A stretch of 64,000 bases of DNA, taken from contig NZ_CP107799.1 in assembly GCF_041431135.1 (NCBI RefSeq), positions 930,001 through 994,000 on the forward strand. The letters run 5' to 3'. Origin of the DNA: Streptomyces sp. NBC_00554. Lineage in GTDB: Bacteria; Actinomycetota; Actinomycetes; Streptomycetales; Streptomycetaceae. This document shows positions 1-8,955 of the stretch, one piece after another. The stretch's first letter is position 1; each line of letters opens with the position of its first letter. Below the pieces are notes generated by a model, which searched no databases, was not told the origin of the DNA, and worked only from the letters and a program-made list of their open reading frames with translations. The position numbers and the translations under genes were made by a program.

Positions 1-1
1 T

Positions 2-919
2 ACCGCCGATGGCTGGTGGGTGGTGCGCGACGCGCGCGCTGTCCGTATCGACACCAAGGCCGTCACCACCGCCGAGCTGCTGGCCGACCGCGACGCCGTC
101 CGGGAGACCGCCCTCTCTGGCGAGACGGGCACACCCGTGGCCGACCTGGTGGCACTCTCCCCGGTCACCACCCCTTGCCGGGTGGTCGCCCAGATGGTCA
201 ACTACCGCAGCCACGCCCGCGATTCGGGCTTCACCGGCGACATCCCGCCCGCCTTCTTCCGCAAGGCGTCCGGATCGGTGAGCGGCCCGGACGAGGCGAT
301 CGTCCGGCCGTCGCATGTGAAGTTCCTCGACTACGAGGCCGAGTTGGGCTTGGTGATGGGCGCGCCGCTGCCTGTGGGCACCGTGGTCGAGGAGCGGGAC
401 CTGCCCTCGTACGTCGCCGGGCTCGTGATCACCAATGACGTCAGCGCCCGGGACGTACAGCTCACCAAGACGCAGTTCTACGAGAGCAAGTCGTACCCCA
501 CCTTCACGCCGACCGGGCCCTACCTGGCGCTGCTTGAGCCGGAGGACTTCGCCCATCTCCTGGATCTGCGGCTGAAGTTGAACGTCAACGGGGATCTGCG
601 TCAGGACCGCACCCTCGCCGACATGATCGTCCGACCGGCGCAGGCACTGACCCTGCTTGCCCGGTTCCAGACCCTCGATCCCGGCGATCTGCTGCTGACC
701 GGCACCCCCGGCGGCACGGCGCTGAAGGCTCCGCCCAAGCCGGTCGAGAAGCTCGGGGCGCTGCTGCCGCCCGCGCTGAAGTGGAAGGCGTTCTTCAAGA
801 CCCAGGCCAAGAACCCGCACTACCTGCACCACGGAGACCAGGTGACCGTGACCATCGCCACCGGGGACGGGCGCATCGACCTCGGCGAGCAGCGCACCCC
901 CGTGACCGACGCCGACTGA
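2..919 (+). CDS. Fumarylacetoacetate hydrolase (FAH) family protein, 5' end outside window
   Basis: The reading frame is open to the window edge. The residues before the first GTG (position 20) read TADGWW, which fits a FAH N-terminal segment, so the true start lies upstream and about 305 residues are visible. The FAH core is recognisable: the acidic metal-binding stretch DYEAELGLVMG, then NDVSARDVQ, and the C-terminal LLTGTPGG turn. This family hydrolyses or isomerises acylpyruvates and ring-cleavage products such as fumarylpyruvate, fumarylacetoacetate or hydroxyheptadienedioate. A flavin hydroxylase begins 24 bases downstream, followed by acetoacetyl-CoA synthetase, so a role late in aromatic breakdown is likely. 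If the product is acetoacetate, the synthetase would use it, but that is inference. The exact substrate cannot be read from sequence. Confidence 0.88.
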   Translation, partial: TADGWWVVRDARAVRIDTKAVTTAELLADRDAVRETALSGETGTPVADLVALSPVTTPCRVVAQMVNYRSHARDSGFTGDIPPAFFRKASGSVSGPDEAIVRPSHVKFLDYEAELGLVMGAPLPVGTVVEERDLPSYVAGLVITNDVSARDVQLTKTQFYESKSYPTFTPTGPYLALLEPEDFAHLLDLRLKLNVNGDLRQDRTLADMIVRPAQALTLLARFQTLDPGDLLLTGTPGGTALKAPPKPVEKLGALLPPALKWKAFFKTQAKNPHYLHHGDQVTVTIATGDGRIDLGEQRTPVTDAD

Positions 920-943
920 GACCCGACCCGAATCGAGCCGCAC

Positions 944-2596
944 ATGACCGTCGAGCACAACTCGGCAGAGGTACCCGTGGTGATAGTCGGAGCCGGGCCC
1001 GTGGGTGTGACCGCCGCCCTCCTGCTCGCCCGGCGTGGAATCCGTACCGTCGTCCTCGAACGCCACCGGGAGGTCTACCCCCTGCCGCGTGCCGTCGCCA
1101 CCGACGACGAGGTGCGCCGCATTCTCCAAGCGGCAGGGGTCCAGGCGGAGTTCGCCGCCATCGCCCGCCCCGCGCGGGGGTTGCGGCTGCTGGACGCAGG
1201 GCACCGGGTGATGGCCGAGTTCCCGCGCGCCGCGCAGGGGGCACACGGCTTCCCGCAGACCAGCATGTTCGACCAGCCGGAGTTGGAGCGCGTGCTGCGC
1301 GACGCCTTGGCCCGCGCCCCGGAGTGCGAACTGCGCGGCGGGGTGGAGGTCGTCGGCGTCGAACAGGACGGCGACGACCCGGTCCGTGTGACCTACCGGG
1401 ACGACGAGGGCGAACATCTGCTGCGGGCGGACGCCGTCCTCGGCTGCGACGGCGCGGGCGGCCTCACCCGCGACGCCATCGGCGCCGCCTGGGAGGACCT
1501 GCACTTCGAAGAACGCTGGACCGTCATCGACGTGCGCACCAGCCTCCCGGTGCGCTGCTGGGAAGGCGTCGACCAGATCTGTGACGCCGAGCGTCCGGCC
1601 ACGTTCATGCGCATCGGCGAGGACCGCTACCGCTGGGAGTTCCGGCTGCGGGACGACTCGGAACTGGATCACGAGCGGCTGCGGGAGCTGCTCGCCCCAT
1701 GGGTGGACCTCGCGCACGGCGCCGACTTCGAGCTGTTGCGGCAGGCGCAGTACACCTTCCGGGCGCGTATCGCCGACCGCTGGCGCCGAGGTCGCGTCTT
1801 CCTCCTCGGCGACGCGGCCCACCTCACCCCGCCCTTCGTCGGACAGGGGCTGTGCGCGGGCCTGCGCGACGCCTACAACCTGACCTGGAAACTGGCCCGG
1901 GTCCTGCAACAGGGCGCCGACGAGCGGCTGTTGGACACGTACGAGAGTGAACGCAAGCCCCACGCCCGGCATGTGATCCGCCTCGCGGTCGCCATGGGCT
2001 GGGCCATGACGGGCGGCCAGGACGGTGCCGCCGCCCTCCGCCGCGGCGTCCTGGGCACGGCCGTCCGCATCCCCGGCGTGACCGCGGCCGCCGCCCGTGA
2101 CCTCAGTCCGGCGCTGACCGCAGGACCACTCGTACGGCGCCGTGTCCGCCTCGGCGGGCGCGGCCTCGTCGGTGGACGAGGTCTCGTCGGAGGGCGCGGT
2201 CTCGTCGGCGGCTTCTGCCCGCAGCCGTGGGTGAGCGTCGACGGGCGGCGCACCCGCTTCGACGAACTGCTCGGCGACTCCTTCGCCGTGCTGACCGCCG
2301 TACCGCTCTCCCCCTCGCTGAAGGCCGTCGCGGACGGTCTCGGCGCGCGGATCCTCTCCGTGGCCGGCCTCGGCGACGACGGAAGCCTCGCCGACTGGCT
2401 GCGCACGGGGCGGGCCGACGCCGCACTGCTGCGACCGGACCGAGTCGTGATGGACATCGTCCCGTCCGGCGGCCGCGACTTCACGGGTACGGCCGGCTGG
2501 GCGCCCCTGCTGCACACCACACGAAGCCCTTCCCCTTCCCCTGCCCCTTCCCAACAGACTGTTGAGAAGAGCCTGTTGAGGAGTTCGACGCGATGA
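944..2596 (+). CDS. FAD-dependent class A aromatic hydroxylase (MhpA-like)
   Basis: A 550-residue single-component flavoprotein monooxygenase. The N-terminal Rossmann motif GAGPVG is at about residues 16-21, and the FAD-ribityl motif GDAAHLTPPFVGQG is near residue 289. Length and motif spacing match the 3-(3-hydroxyphenyl)propionate hydroxylase / PheA-like group, which hydroxylates phenolic rings with NAD(P)H and oxygen to give diols for ring cleavage. The ATG at 944 follows the FAH gene closely, and the stop overlaps the next ATG by four bases, so the three genes look like one operon. A linker near residues 405-422 contains three GRGLVG repeats, which is unusual for the family. It is one of two such hydroxylases in this island (the other is at 7244-8821). 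They may act on different substrates or at successive positions. Confidence 0.85.
   Translation: MTVEHNSAEVPVVIVGAGPVGVTAALLLARRGIRTVVLERHREVYPLPRAVATDDEVRRILQAAGVQAEFAAIARPARGLRLLDAGHRVMAEFPRAAQGAHGFPQTSMFDQPELERVLRDALARAPECELRGGVEVVGVEQDGDDPVRVTYRDDEGEHLLRADAVLGCDGAGGLTRDAIGAAWEDLHFEERWTVIDVRTSLPVRCWEGVDQICDAERPATFMRIGEDRYRWEFRLRDDSELDHERLRELLAPWVDLAHGADFELLRQAQYTFRARIADRWRRGRVFLLGDAAHLTPPFVGQGLCAGLRDAYNLTWKLARVLQQGADERLLDTYESERKPHARHVIRLAVAMGWAMTGGQDGAAALRRGVLGTAVRIPGVTAAAARDLSPALTAGPLVRRRVRLGGRGLVGGRGLVGGRGLVGGFCPQPWVSVDGRRTRFDELLGDSFAVLTAVPLSPSLKAVADGLGARILSVAGLGDDGSLADWLRTGRADAALLRPDRVVMDIVPSGGRDFTGTAGWAPLLHTTRSPSPSPAPSQQTVEKSLLRSSTR
2156..2209 (+). repeat. Three 18-bp in-frame tandem repeats (GRGLVG x3)
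   Basis: Three adjacent 18-base units each encode Gly-Arg-Gly-Leu-Val-Gly inside the flavin hydroxylase. They differ only at a few third positions (and GGG/GGA for Gly), which suggests recent expansion in a linker before the C-terminal thioredoxin-like domain. Confidence 0.85.
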
Positions 2597-4575
2597 ACAT
2601 GCCGCACCCGGCCCCCTTCTTCACGCCCGATCCGGAGGCGGCGGCAACCAGCCGCATCGCGGACTTCGCCCGGCGTCAAGGCATCGACGCCGGTGACTAC
2701 GCCGCCCTGCACCACTGGTCGGTCACCGACCTGGAGGGCTTCTGGCGCGCGGTGTGGGAGTACTTCGACATCGACGCCGACACACCGTACGACCAGGTGC
2801 TGGCCGAGGAGACCATGCCCGGCGCCCACTGGTTCCCCGGTGCCACCCTCAACTACGCCCACCACGCTCTGCGCAACCTCACGGACGACGAGGTGGCAGT
2901 GATCGCCCTCGACGAGACCGGCTCCGGGTACGAGGTGACCGGCAAGCGGCTGCGTTCCCAGGTCGCCTCCGTCGCCGCCACCCTGCGCGACCTGGGTGTC
3001 GGCAAGGGCGACCGGGTCGTCGGCTACCTCCCCAACACCCCGCACGCGATCGTGGCGTTCCTGGCCGCCGCAAGCCTGGGCGCCGTGTGGTCGGTGTGCG
3101 GGCAGGACTACGCCCCCCAGGCCGCCGCCGACCGCTTCGCCCAGCTCGAACCCACCGTCCTGATCGCGGCCGACGGCTACCTCTTCAACGGCAGCACCCA
3201 CGACCGCCGCGAGGCCGTCCTCGAACTGGCCTGCGCACTCCCGACGTTGAAGGCGACCCTGCTGGTCGACCACGTGGGACTGCCCTGGCCCTCGCGGAAC
3301 TACCCGTCGCTGGTGGTCCCGTGGGAGGACGCGTCCACCCGCACCGAACAACTCTCCTGTGCCGCCGTACCGTTCGACCACCCGCTGTGGGTCGTCTTCT
3401 CCTCAGGGACGACCGGCCTGCCCAAGGGCATCGTGCACGGCCACGGCGGCGTCCTCCTTGAGCACCTCAAGACCCTCGGCCTGCACTCGGACCTCGGCCC
3501 CGGCGACCGCCTCCTCTGGTACACCACCACCCACTGGATGATGTGGAACCTGGTCGCCTCCACGCTGCTCACCGGCGCGACCACCTGCACGTACGAAGGC
3601 AGCCCGGCGCCACTCACCCGCCCCGACGTACTCTGGGAGCTGGCCGCCCGCCACCGTGTCACCGTCTTCGGCACCAGCCCCCAATACCTCCTCGGCATGG
3701 CCAAGTTCGGCATCGACCCGTCCGTGCACGACCTGTCGTCCGTCCGTGTGGTCGGCTGCACCGGCTCCGCCCTGCCGGCCTCCGCCTACCCCTGGGTCCG
3801 CGACCACGTCGGCGAACGCATCCTGCTCGCCTCGATCAGCGGCGGCACCGACATCGTCTCCGGCTTCGCCGGCAGCGCACCCACGACCCCCGCCTGGGCG
3901 GGCGAGCTGTCCGCTCCCCACCTGGGCGTGGCCCTGGCCGCGTACGACGCCGAGGGCGTCCCGGTCGTCGACCAGGTCGGCGAGTTGGTCGTCACCCGCC
4001 CGATGCCGTCGATGCCGCTGTCCTTCTGGAACGACCCCGACGGCAGCCGCTACCACGACGCCTACTTCTCCACCTACCCCGGCGTCTGGCGGCACGGCGA
4101 CTGGATCACGGTCACGGGACACGGCTCGGTGATCGTCCACGGCCGCTCCGACTCCACCCTCAACCGCAACGGCGTACGCCTCGGCAGCGCCGACATCCAC
4201 GACGTCGTAGAACGCCTCCCCGAGATCACCGAAGCCCTCGTCATCGGCGCGGAGGAACCCGACGGCGGCTACTGGATGCCGCTGTTCGTGGTTCCCGCGG
4301 CCGGAATGACTGTGGACGACGGCCTACGGGAAAGGATCAAGGAGGCGATCCGCATCGGCGCCTCCCCCCGCCACGTGCCCGATGAGATCCTCGAAGTCCC
4401 CGCCATCCCGCACACCCGCACGGGCAAGAAACTCGAAGTCCCCGTCAAACGCCTCCTGCAGGGCGCTCCGGTGGAGCAGGTCGTCAACCCGGCCGCGGTG
4501 GACGCCCCCGGCCTCATCGACTACTACGCCCGCCTGGGGGCCGACCGCCGCGGACGGAGGAGCACCGAGGCCTGA
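2593..4575 (+). CDS. Acetoacetate-CoA ligase (acetoacetyl-CoA synthetase)
   Basis: A 660-residue ANL-superfamily adenylating enzyme that activates acetoacetate (or a similar short 3-oxo acid) to its CoA thioester with ATP. The N-terminal acetyl-CoA-synthetase-like cap (HWSVTDLEGFWRAVWEYF) is followed by the AMP-binding P-loop SSGTTGLPKG near residue 270, the ISGGTD motif and the C-terminal HTRTGKKLEVPVK segment carrying the catalytic lysine. Length is typical of the AacS family. The start ATG overlaps the hydroxylase stop (ATGA), so translation is probably coupled. Placed after a FAH-family hydrolase, it could capture acetoacetate or another side-chain acid released by ring cleavage. That link is inferred from order. 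Confidence 0.9.
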   Translation: MNMPHPAPFFTPDPEAAATSRIADFARRQGIDAGDYAALHHWSVTDLEGFWRAVWEYFDIDADTPYDQVLAEETMPGAHWFPGATLNYAHHALRNLTDDEVAVIALDETGSGYEVTGKRLRSQVASVAATLRDLGVGKGDRVVGYLPNTPHAIVAFLAAASLGAVWSVCGQDYAPQAAADRFAQLEPTVLIAADGYLFNGSTHDRREAVLELACALPTLKATLLVDHVGLPWPSRNYPSLVVPWEDASTRTEQLSCAAVPFDHPLWVVFSSGTTGLPKGIVHGHGGVLLEHLKTLGLHSDLGPGDRLLWYTTTHWMMWNLVASTLLTGATTCTYEGSPAPLTRPDVLWELAARHRVTVFGTSPQYLLGMAKFGIDPSVHDLSSVRVVGCTGSALPASAYPWVRDHVGERILLASISGGTDIVSGFAGSAPTTPAWAGELSAPHLGVALAAYDAEGVPVVDQVGELVVTRPMPSMPLSFWNDPDGSRYHDAYFSTYPGVWRHGDWITVTGHGSVIVHGRSDSTLNRNGVRLGSADIHDVVERLPEITEALVIGAEEPDGGYWMPLFVVPAAGMTVDDGLRERIKEAIRIGASPRHVPDEILEVPAIPHTRTGKKLEVPVKRLLQGAPVEQVVNPAAVDAPGLIDYYARLGADRRGRRSTEA

Positions 4576-4616
4576 GGCCGGCACGGATCACCGGACGAAG
4601 GTGCGGGTACGACGGC

Positions 4617-5273
4617 TCAGTCGTCGGCCGCGGACTCAGCGGCCACCGTCGGCGCGACAGCCTCGGCCACTGCCCGTGCCCGTTCCTGGGGCACCCCGGC
4701 CGCGATGAGTGTGGAAGTGGCGACCCGGACCCCGTCGTCCTCGAGATCCCCGGTGTTGACCGCCTCCAGGAACGCGACCGACATCGCTTCCAGCCCGGCG
4801 CTCAGCACGGCGGCCGGCAGATGCGTGTGGAAGACGCCGTCCCGCTGCCCTCGCTCCAGAATGGCCGTGGCCTTCTCACGGGCCGGCGCGAGCACCTCGG
4901 CCACGCGTTCCGCGCCCAGGTCGCGCTGGGCCAGCGCCAGGAGCAGGCGGTAGCGGTCCCCCACGGGCCACAGCGAGAGCGAGAGGTGCGCGAGCGCCCG
5001 CTCGGCAGGCTCCGGTTCCGCGAGCCGCGCACCTGCCAGCGCGCTCCGAAGGGCCTCGGAGGCCTCCTCGGCGAGCGCCTCCAGCAACGCCGCTCGCCCC
5101 GGAAAGTGGCCGAAGAGAGTCCGTCGTACGACGCCCGCGGCCTGCGCCAGTTCCTCCAGCGTGACGTCCGGGTTCCGCCCGAGTTCCCGGCGGGCCGTGG
5201 CCAGGATGCGCTCCCGATTGGCCCGCGAATTGCGTCGCAACGGCTCGCGGACAACGGGCTTGGCGGCGGCCAC
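4617..5273 (-). CDS. TetR/AcrR family transcriptional regulator
   Basis: A 218-residue protein with a GTG start. The N-terminal TetR helix-turn-helix is clear: NRERILATARRELGRNPDVT, then LEELAQAAGVVRRTLFGHFPGR at about residues 20-60, followed by an all-helical ligand domain. It converges on the acetoacetyl-CoA synthetase gene (41 bases between stops) and sits 91 bases from the end of the dioxygenase gene. It could control either aromatic transcription unit or an unrelated target; the sequence does not decide. It differs from the second TetR of the island at 8956. Confidence 0.88.
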   Translation of the reverse strand: MAAAKPVVREPLRRNSRANRERILATARRELGRNPDVTLEELAQAAGVVRRTLFGHFPGRAALLEALAEEASEALRSALAGARLAEPEPAERALAHLSLSLWPVGDRYRLLLALAQRDLGAERVAEVLAPAREKATAILERGQRDGVFHTHLPAAVLSAGLEAMSVAFLEAVNTGDLEDDGVRVATSTLIAAGVPQERARAVAEAVAPTVAAESAADD

Positions 5274-5364
5274 GGAAACCTCGATGGATCAGTGCGGGGA
5301 GCGGAGGACGGGGCTGGACGAAGAGCGCGGTCATTCTCGCACGGAGCACATGTGTCGGGTTTGG

Positions 5365-6366
5365 TCAGTCGTCCGGGATGCCAGGGCCACTGAGGGCGGG
5401 GACGGTGATCTCAGGGTGGGCGAGGGAGCGGGCGCCGAGCCGGAACTGGACGAGTTTGTCGATGATGGTCTGGCCTACGGGGGTGTGGCCCCAGACGCTG
5501 ATGCCCTGGTGGGTGCTGGGCTGCCAGGTGTTCTCGTCGATGACGACGGGGTTCCAGCCCACCTCCCACTCGAAGCCGGAGGGGGTGCGGGCGTAGTAGG
5601 ACAGTTCCTTGTCGTTGGTGTGCTGGCCGACCGACAGGGCCATGTCGAAGCCGAGTTCGTGCACGCGCTGGTAGCTGCGGGCGACGTCGTCGAGGGTGGC
5701 GGCCTGGATGTTGAGGTGCTGGACGCGGGTGCGGACGGGGTCGACCGGCAGGCCCCGGACGGCGGCGATCGCGATGGAGTGGTGGCGTTCGTTGACGCGC
5801 AGGAAGCGGATCTTGAGCTTGACGCCGCTGATGGTCTCGTCGATGTAGTCGGTCAGGCGGGCGTCGAAGACGGTGTTGAAGTAGCCGCGGATCTGGGCCG
5901 GTCTGGTGGACGTGATCGCGATGTGGCCCATGCCGGAGTCGCCCGTGACGAAGCCGGTGGCAAGCATGGTCAGGGGCTCCGCGGACTTCACCGGGGCGGT
6001 GTAGATCTCCTGCGTGATGCCCTTGGGGCCGGGGAAGCGCAGGAGGCGTTCGACACCGCGCAGCGTGGCCTCTTCGGGCGTGCCCTCGACGACGGGGACG
6101 CCACGGGCGCGGATACGGGCCTCGATCCGCTCGAAAGTGGTGTGGTCGTCGATGTGCCAGCCGATGGCGACGACGTCCTCGGCCGGGCCCCGCCGGAGCA
6201 GGAAGCGGCATTCCTGGTCGTCGAGGCGGAAGCACATCAGGCCGGCGTCGAGATCGTCACGGTGCATGCCGATGGCTTCGGTGCCGAAGCGGCGCCAGTC
6301 GGCGAAGCGGTCGGTCTCGATGACGACGTAACCGAGGTGGACCGAACCGAAGACCGGAGTGTTCAT
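5365..6366 (-). CDS. Type I extradiol (VOC-fold) dioxygenase, BphC-like
   Basis: A 333-residue two-module vicinal-oxygen-chelate protein. Putative iron ligands are His148 (GMGHIAI), His217 (VQHLNI) and a glutamate in GFEWEVGW (266/268). The second-sphere HHSIA motif near 195-196 matches the catalytic histidine of 2,3-dihydroxybiphenyl dioxygenases. It is predicted to open a catechol ring by meta cleavage. The start is the ATG at 6366, which overlaps the hydrolase stop by four bases. It is the last gene of a minus-strand operon with a flavin hydroxylase and a meta-cleavage hydrolase. An earlier in-frame extension up to 6594 lies inside the hydrolase gene and is not the start. Confidence 0.88.
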   Translation of the reverse strand: MNTPVFGSVHLGYVVIETDRFADWRRFGTEAIGMHRDDLDAGLMCFRLDDQECRFLLRRGPAEDVVAIGWHIDDHTTFERIEARIRARGVPVVEGTPEEATLRGVERLLRFPGPKGITQEIYTAPVKSAEPLTMLATGFVTGDSGMGHIAITSTRPAQIRGYFNTVFDARLTDYIDETISGVKLKIRFLRVNERHHSIAIAAVRGLPVDPVRTRVQHLNIQAATLDDVARSYQRVHELGFDMALSVGQHTNDKELSYYARTPSGFEWEVGWNPVVIDENTWQPSTHQGISVWGHTPVGQTIIDKLVQFRLGARSLAHPEITVPALSGPGIPDD

Positions 6367-7235
6367 CGACGGCCCGCCAGGAAGTCGGCGCACAGCCGGT
6401 TGAAGAGCTCGGCGCGTTCGAACTGCACCCAGTGCCCGGTGTTGGCCACCAGGTAGAGGTCGCAGTTGGGCATCCGGTCGGCCAGCATGGCCCCACCGCC
6501 GGGCCGGTTGACCCTGTCCTCGGCGCCCCACAGGACCAGGGTCGGCACCGGCAGGCGGGCGAGGCGTGGATCGCGGGTGAAGTCCATCTTCCACAGGGTG
6601 CGCAGCGCGTTCGGGCCGGAGGGGCGGCGCAGTGGCGGGGCCGCGACGACCTCGGGGTCGATGCTGGCCTCGTAGCGCGCGTCGATGACCGAGTCCGGTA
6701 CGTCGGCGGCGTTGAAGACCAGGTGGTTGCGGATGAACTTCTCCAGCTTCAGCCTCGAAGGACCCTCACCGGAGTAGTAGTTGAGCAGGCTGTTGAGGCC
6801 AGGCGTGGGCAGGGCACGGGTGGTTCCGATGCCGCCGGGGCCCATGAGGACCATGCGGTCGACCCGGTCGGGGGTGTCCAGGGCCAGGCGCAAGGCACAG
6901 GCACCGCCGTAGGAGTTGCCCGCCAAGTGGGCCTTCTCCAGGCCGAGTTGATCGAGCAGCCCACGGATGCCGTCGGCGAGGTACCCGAACGGGTCGGCGG
7001 CGCCGACGCCCTTGGTGCTGCGTCCGTAGCCGGGCAGGTCGGGCACGATGACCCGGTACTCCTTCGCCAGCGCGGCGATGTTGCGGACGTAGTTGGAGAC
7101 TCCGGAGGCACCGGGGCCGCCGCCGTGCAGGAGCAGCACGGGCGGTCCGTCACCGGTCTCGGCGACGAAGATCTTCTTGCCGGCGACGTCGAGCAACGAC
7201 TCCCGCATCGACGGCAGTTCGGTGTACGTGGTCAT
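6363..7235 (-). CDS. Meta-cleavage product hydrolase (alpha/beta hydrolase, MhpC/BphD/HsaD-like)
   Basis: A 290-residue alpha/beta hydrolase with oxyanion motif LLHGGGPGASG, nucleophile Ser108 in GNSYGG, Asp240 (WGAEDRV) and His268 (NTGHWVQ). The GGGPGASG stretch is characteristic of C-C bond hydrolases that cleave the 2-hydroxy-6-oxodienoate formed by extradiol dioxygenases, giving 2-hydroxypentadienoate plus a side-chain acid. The start ATG is 8 bases after the flavin hydroxylase stop, and its own stop overlaps the dioxygenase ATG. The next enzyme needed, the pentadienoate hydratase, is encoded in the divergent operon at 9585. Confidence 0.9.
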   Translation of the reverse strand: MTTYTELPSMRESLLDVAGKKIFVAETGDGPPVLLLHGGGPGASGVSNYVRNIAALAKEYRVIVPDLPGYGRSTKGVGAADPFGYLADGIRGLLDQLGLEKAHLAGNSYGGACALRLALDTPDRVDRMVLMGPGGIGTTRALPTPGLNSLLNYYSGEGPSRLKLEKFIRNHLVFNAADVPDSVIDARYEASIDPEVVAAPPLRRPSGPNALRTLWKMDFTRDPRLARLPVPTLVLWGAEDRVNRPGGGAMLADRMPNCDLYLVANTGHWVQFERAELFNRLCADFLAGRR

Positions 7236-7243
7236 GGTGGTCC

Positions 7244-8821
7244 TCACTGGGCGGTCACGGCGGGGGTCGGGTGCGGTGCCCGGGCGAATCCGGCCGGGGG
7301 CGGCGGGAGTTGGGCGCCCGAAGGGGCGGCGGCGTAGACGTAGGCGTCCGGGCGCAGGGCGAGTACGGCGGCGCGGTGCTCGGCCATCCAGGCCAGCAGG
7401 ACGCCGTCGCTGTCGACGACGGAGCCCTCGGCCGGGCGGGACCCGGCGGGCGTGACGGTGAGCGTCGGGAGCCCGAGGCGGTCCCAGGCGGGCTGGGGTG
7501 TGGCGGATCCCGCGTGCAGGAGCAGCCAGTTGCCGCCGAGCGCGTCGTCCAGCCGGCCCCGTATGCCGTCGGGCCCGGTCACCCACGGCTGGGGCACCTG
7601 GCGGCCGGACGCCTTGGTGCGGGGACGGGCCTGCAGTCCGTCGGCGTAGTGGGCGACGGGTATCCAGCGCGAGTCCTGGAGCCAGTTGCCGAAGCCCGGC
7701 ACATGGTTGAGGGCGCGCAGCCCGGAGTCGCGGACCCGGGTGACGGGCAGGCGCCGTTCGGTGATGATCCGCCCGACGAAGGCCGCCCGTTTGGTGATCT
7801 CCTTGACGTGGGGCTTGCGCTCGGTCTCGTAGCTGTCGAGCACGGTCTCGGGCAGTTCGCCGCGCAGCACGGAGTCGAGCTTCCAGCACAGGTTGGCCGC
7901 GTCACGCACGCCGGCGGCCATGCCCTGGCCGATCCACGGCGGCATGGCGTGGGCGGCGTCACCGGCGAGGAAGACCCTGCCGACCCGGAAGCGGGAGGCG
8001 AAGCGCACGTGGTGGCTGTAGACGGTGGCCCGCAGGATCTTGATGTTGTCCCGGCCGATCCCGTACCGGGAGACCAGCCCGTACACGGCGTCGTCGGTGG
8101 TCAGATACGTCTCGTCGTCGCCCGGCAGGATCGGGAACTCCCAGCGGTGGTGCCCGAGCGGGGTCGGGCAGTCGACGGCGGGCCGGGCCGGGTCGCAGCG
8201 GAAGCGCAGCCGGTCGTGGTCCGGCCACGGCTTCAGCATCTCGGTGTCGATGACCACCCAGCGGTCCTCGTAGGTTCGGCCCTCGTAGCCGATGTTCAGC
8301 TGCGCGCGGGTGAGGCTGGAGCCGCCGTCGGCCGCGATCACGTACGAGGCGCGCAGCCGTCGTACGGAGTCGTCGGCACCGGCCACGGTCAGTTCGCACC
8401 CGTGGGCGTCCTCGCGCAGCCGCAGGCACTCGTGCCGCAGCAGGATCTCCACGTTCGGGTAGCGGCCGACTCCGTCACGCAGGACCTGCTCCAGCGCGGG
8501 CTGATAGATGAACATCTGCGGCGGATGCCCGTGTCCGCGCGGGGTGGGGTGCGCGCTGAGGAAGGGTCGGCCGTGCGCGTCGACGAAGTCGAGGGGCCGC
8601 TCGGCCAGCATGTCCTGCTTCAGCCGGTCGGCCAGACCGGTGCGCTGCCAGATCCGTAGGACCTCCTCGTCGGTGGAGATCGCGCGGGCGCGGGTGTAGA
8701 TCTCGGCGTCGCGTTCCACGACGACCACCCGTAGGCCCATCGCCCCCAACAGGTTCGCCGCGGTGACGCCCGTGGGGCCGTATCCGATCACCGCCACGTC
8801 ATAGGCGATTTCTTCGCGCAC
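7244..8821 (-). CDS. FAD-dependent class A aromatic hydroxylase (MhpA family)
   Basis: A 525-residue flavoprotein with GYGPTG near residue 13 and GDAAHAMPPWIGQG near residue 287. The N-terminal pattern YDVAVIGYGPTGVTAANLLG and the RAISTDEEVLRIWQ segment are typical of bifunctional 3-(3-hydroxyphenyl)propionate / 3-hydroxycinnamate hydroxylases. It is the first gene of the minus-strand operon with the hydrolase and the extradiol dioxygenase, so it most likely makes the catechol that the dioxygenase opens. The promoter must lie in the 134-base divergent region shared with the TetR gene at 8956, which contains inverted repeats. The side chain of the real substrate is not determined. Confidence 0.88.
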   Translation of the reverse strand: MREEIAYDVAVIGYGPTGVTAANLLGAMGLRVVVVERDAEIYTRARAISTDEEVLRIWQRTGLADRLKQDMLAERPLDFVDAHGRPFLSAHPTPRGHGHPPQMFIYQPALEQVLRDGVGRYPNVEILLRHECLRLREDAHGCELTVAGADDSVRRLRASYVIAADGGSSLTRAQLNIGYEGRTYEDRWVVIDTEMLKPWPDHDRLRFRCDPARPAVDCPTPLGHHRWEFPILPGDDETYLTTDDAVYGLVSRYGIGRDNIKILRATVYSHHVRFASRFRVGRVFLAGDAAHAMPPWIGQGMAAGVRDAANLCWKLDSVLRGELPETVLDSYETERKPHVKEITKRAAFVGRIITERRLPVTRVRDSGLRALNHVPGFGNWLQDSRWIPVAHYADGLQARPRTKASGRQVPQPWVTGPDGIRGRLDDALGGNWLLLHAGSATPQPAWDRLGLPTLTVTPAGSRPAEGSVVDSDGVLLAWMAEHRAAVLALRPDAYVYAAAPSGAQLPPPPAGFARAPHPTPAVTAQ

Positions 8822-8868
8822 CGGGCCACCTCACTGTCGCCGTCGACATGTCTGGTCGTCATGCTTGC

Positions 8869-8904
8869 TGTAGCGTTTACTACAATTGGAATGACCGCTA
8901 CGGT
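8869..8904. promoter_or_regulatory. Divergent promoter region with two inverted repeats (candidate TetR operators)
   Basis: Between the divergent hydroxylase (starts 8821, minus) and TetR gene (starts 8956, plus), TGTAGCGTTTACTACA at 8869-8884 has matching TGTAG/CTACA arms. Ten bases on, ACCGCTACGGT at 8894-8904 has perfect ACCG/CGGT arms. TetR-type repressors usually bind such repeats in their own divergent promoter. TTTACT at 8876 and TACGGT at 8899, 17 bases apart, could serve as a plus-strand -35/-10, which would place both repeats inside the promoter. Binding is inferred. Confidence 0.5.
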
Positions 8905-8955
8905 AAGCTCGGCGCAGCAGACGGTCAAGCGCCGGACACGACGGAGGACACCCAC

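Noticed and set aside
1873..3381. A 502-codon minus-strand open frame opposite the hydroxylase and AACS genes
   Set aside because: It is an antisense shadow of high-GC coding DNA. It crosses two well supported genes and its translation shows no domain.
5161..6456. A 431-codon plus-strand open frame opposite TetR and the dioxygenase
   Set aside because: Low-complexity Gly/Val/Asp/Arg translation typical of the opposite strand of GC-rich genes; the minus-strand genes have clear domains and starts.
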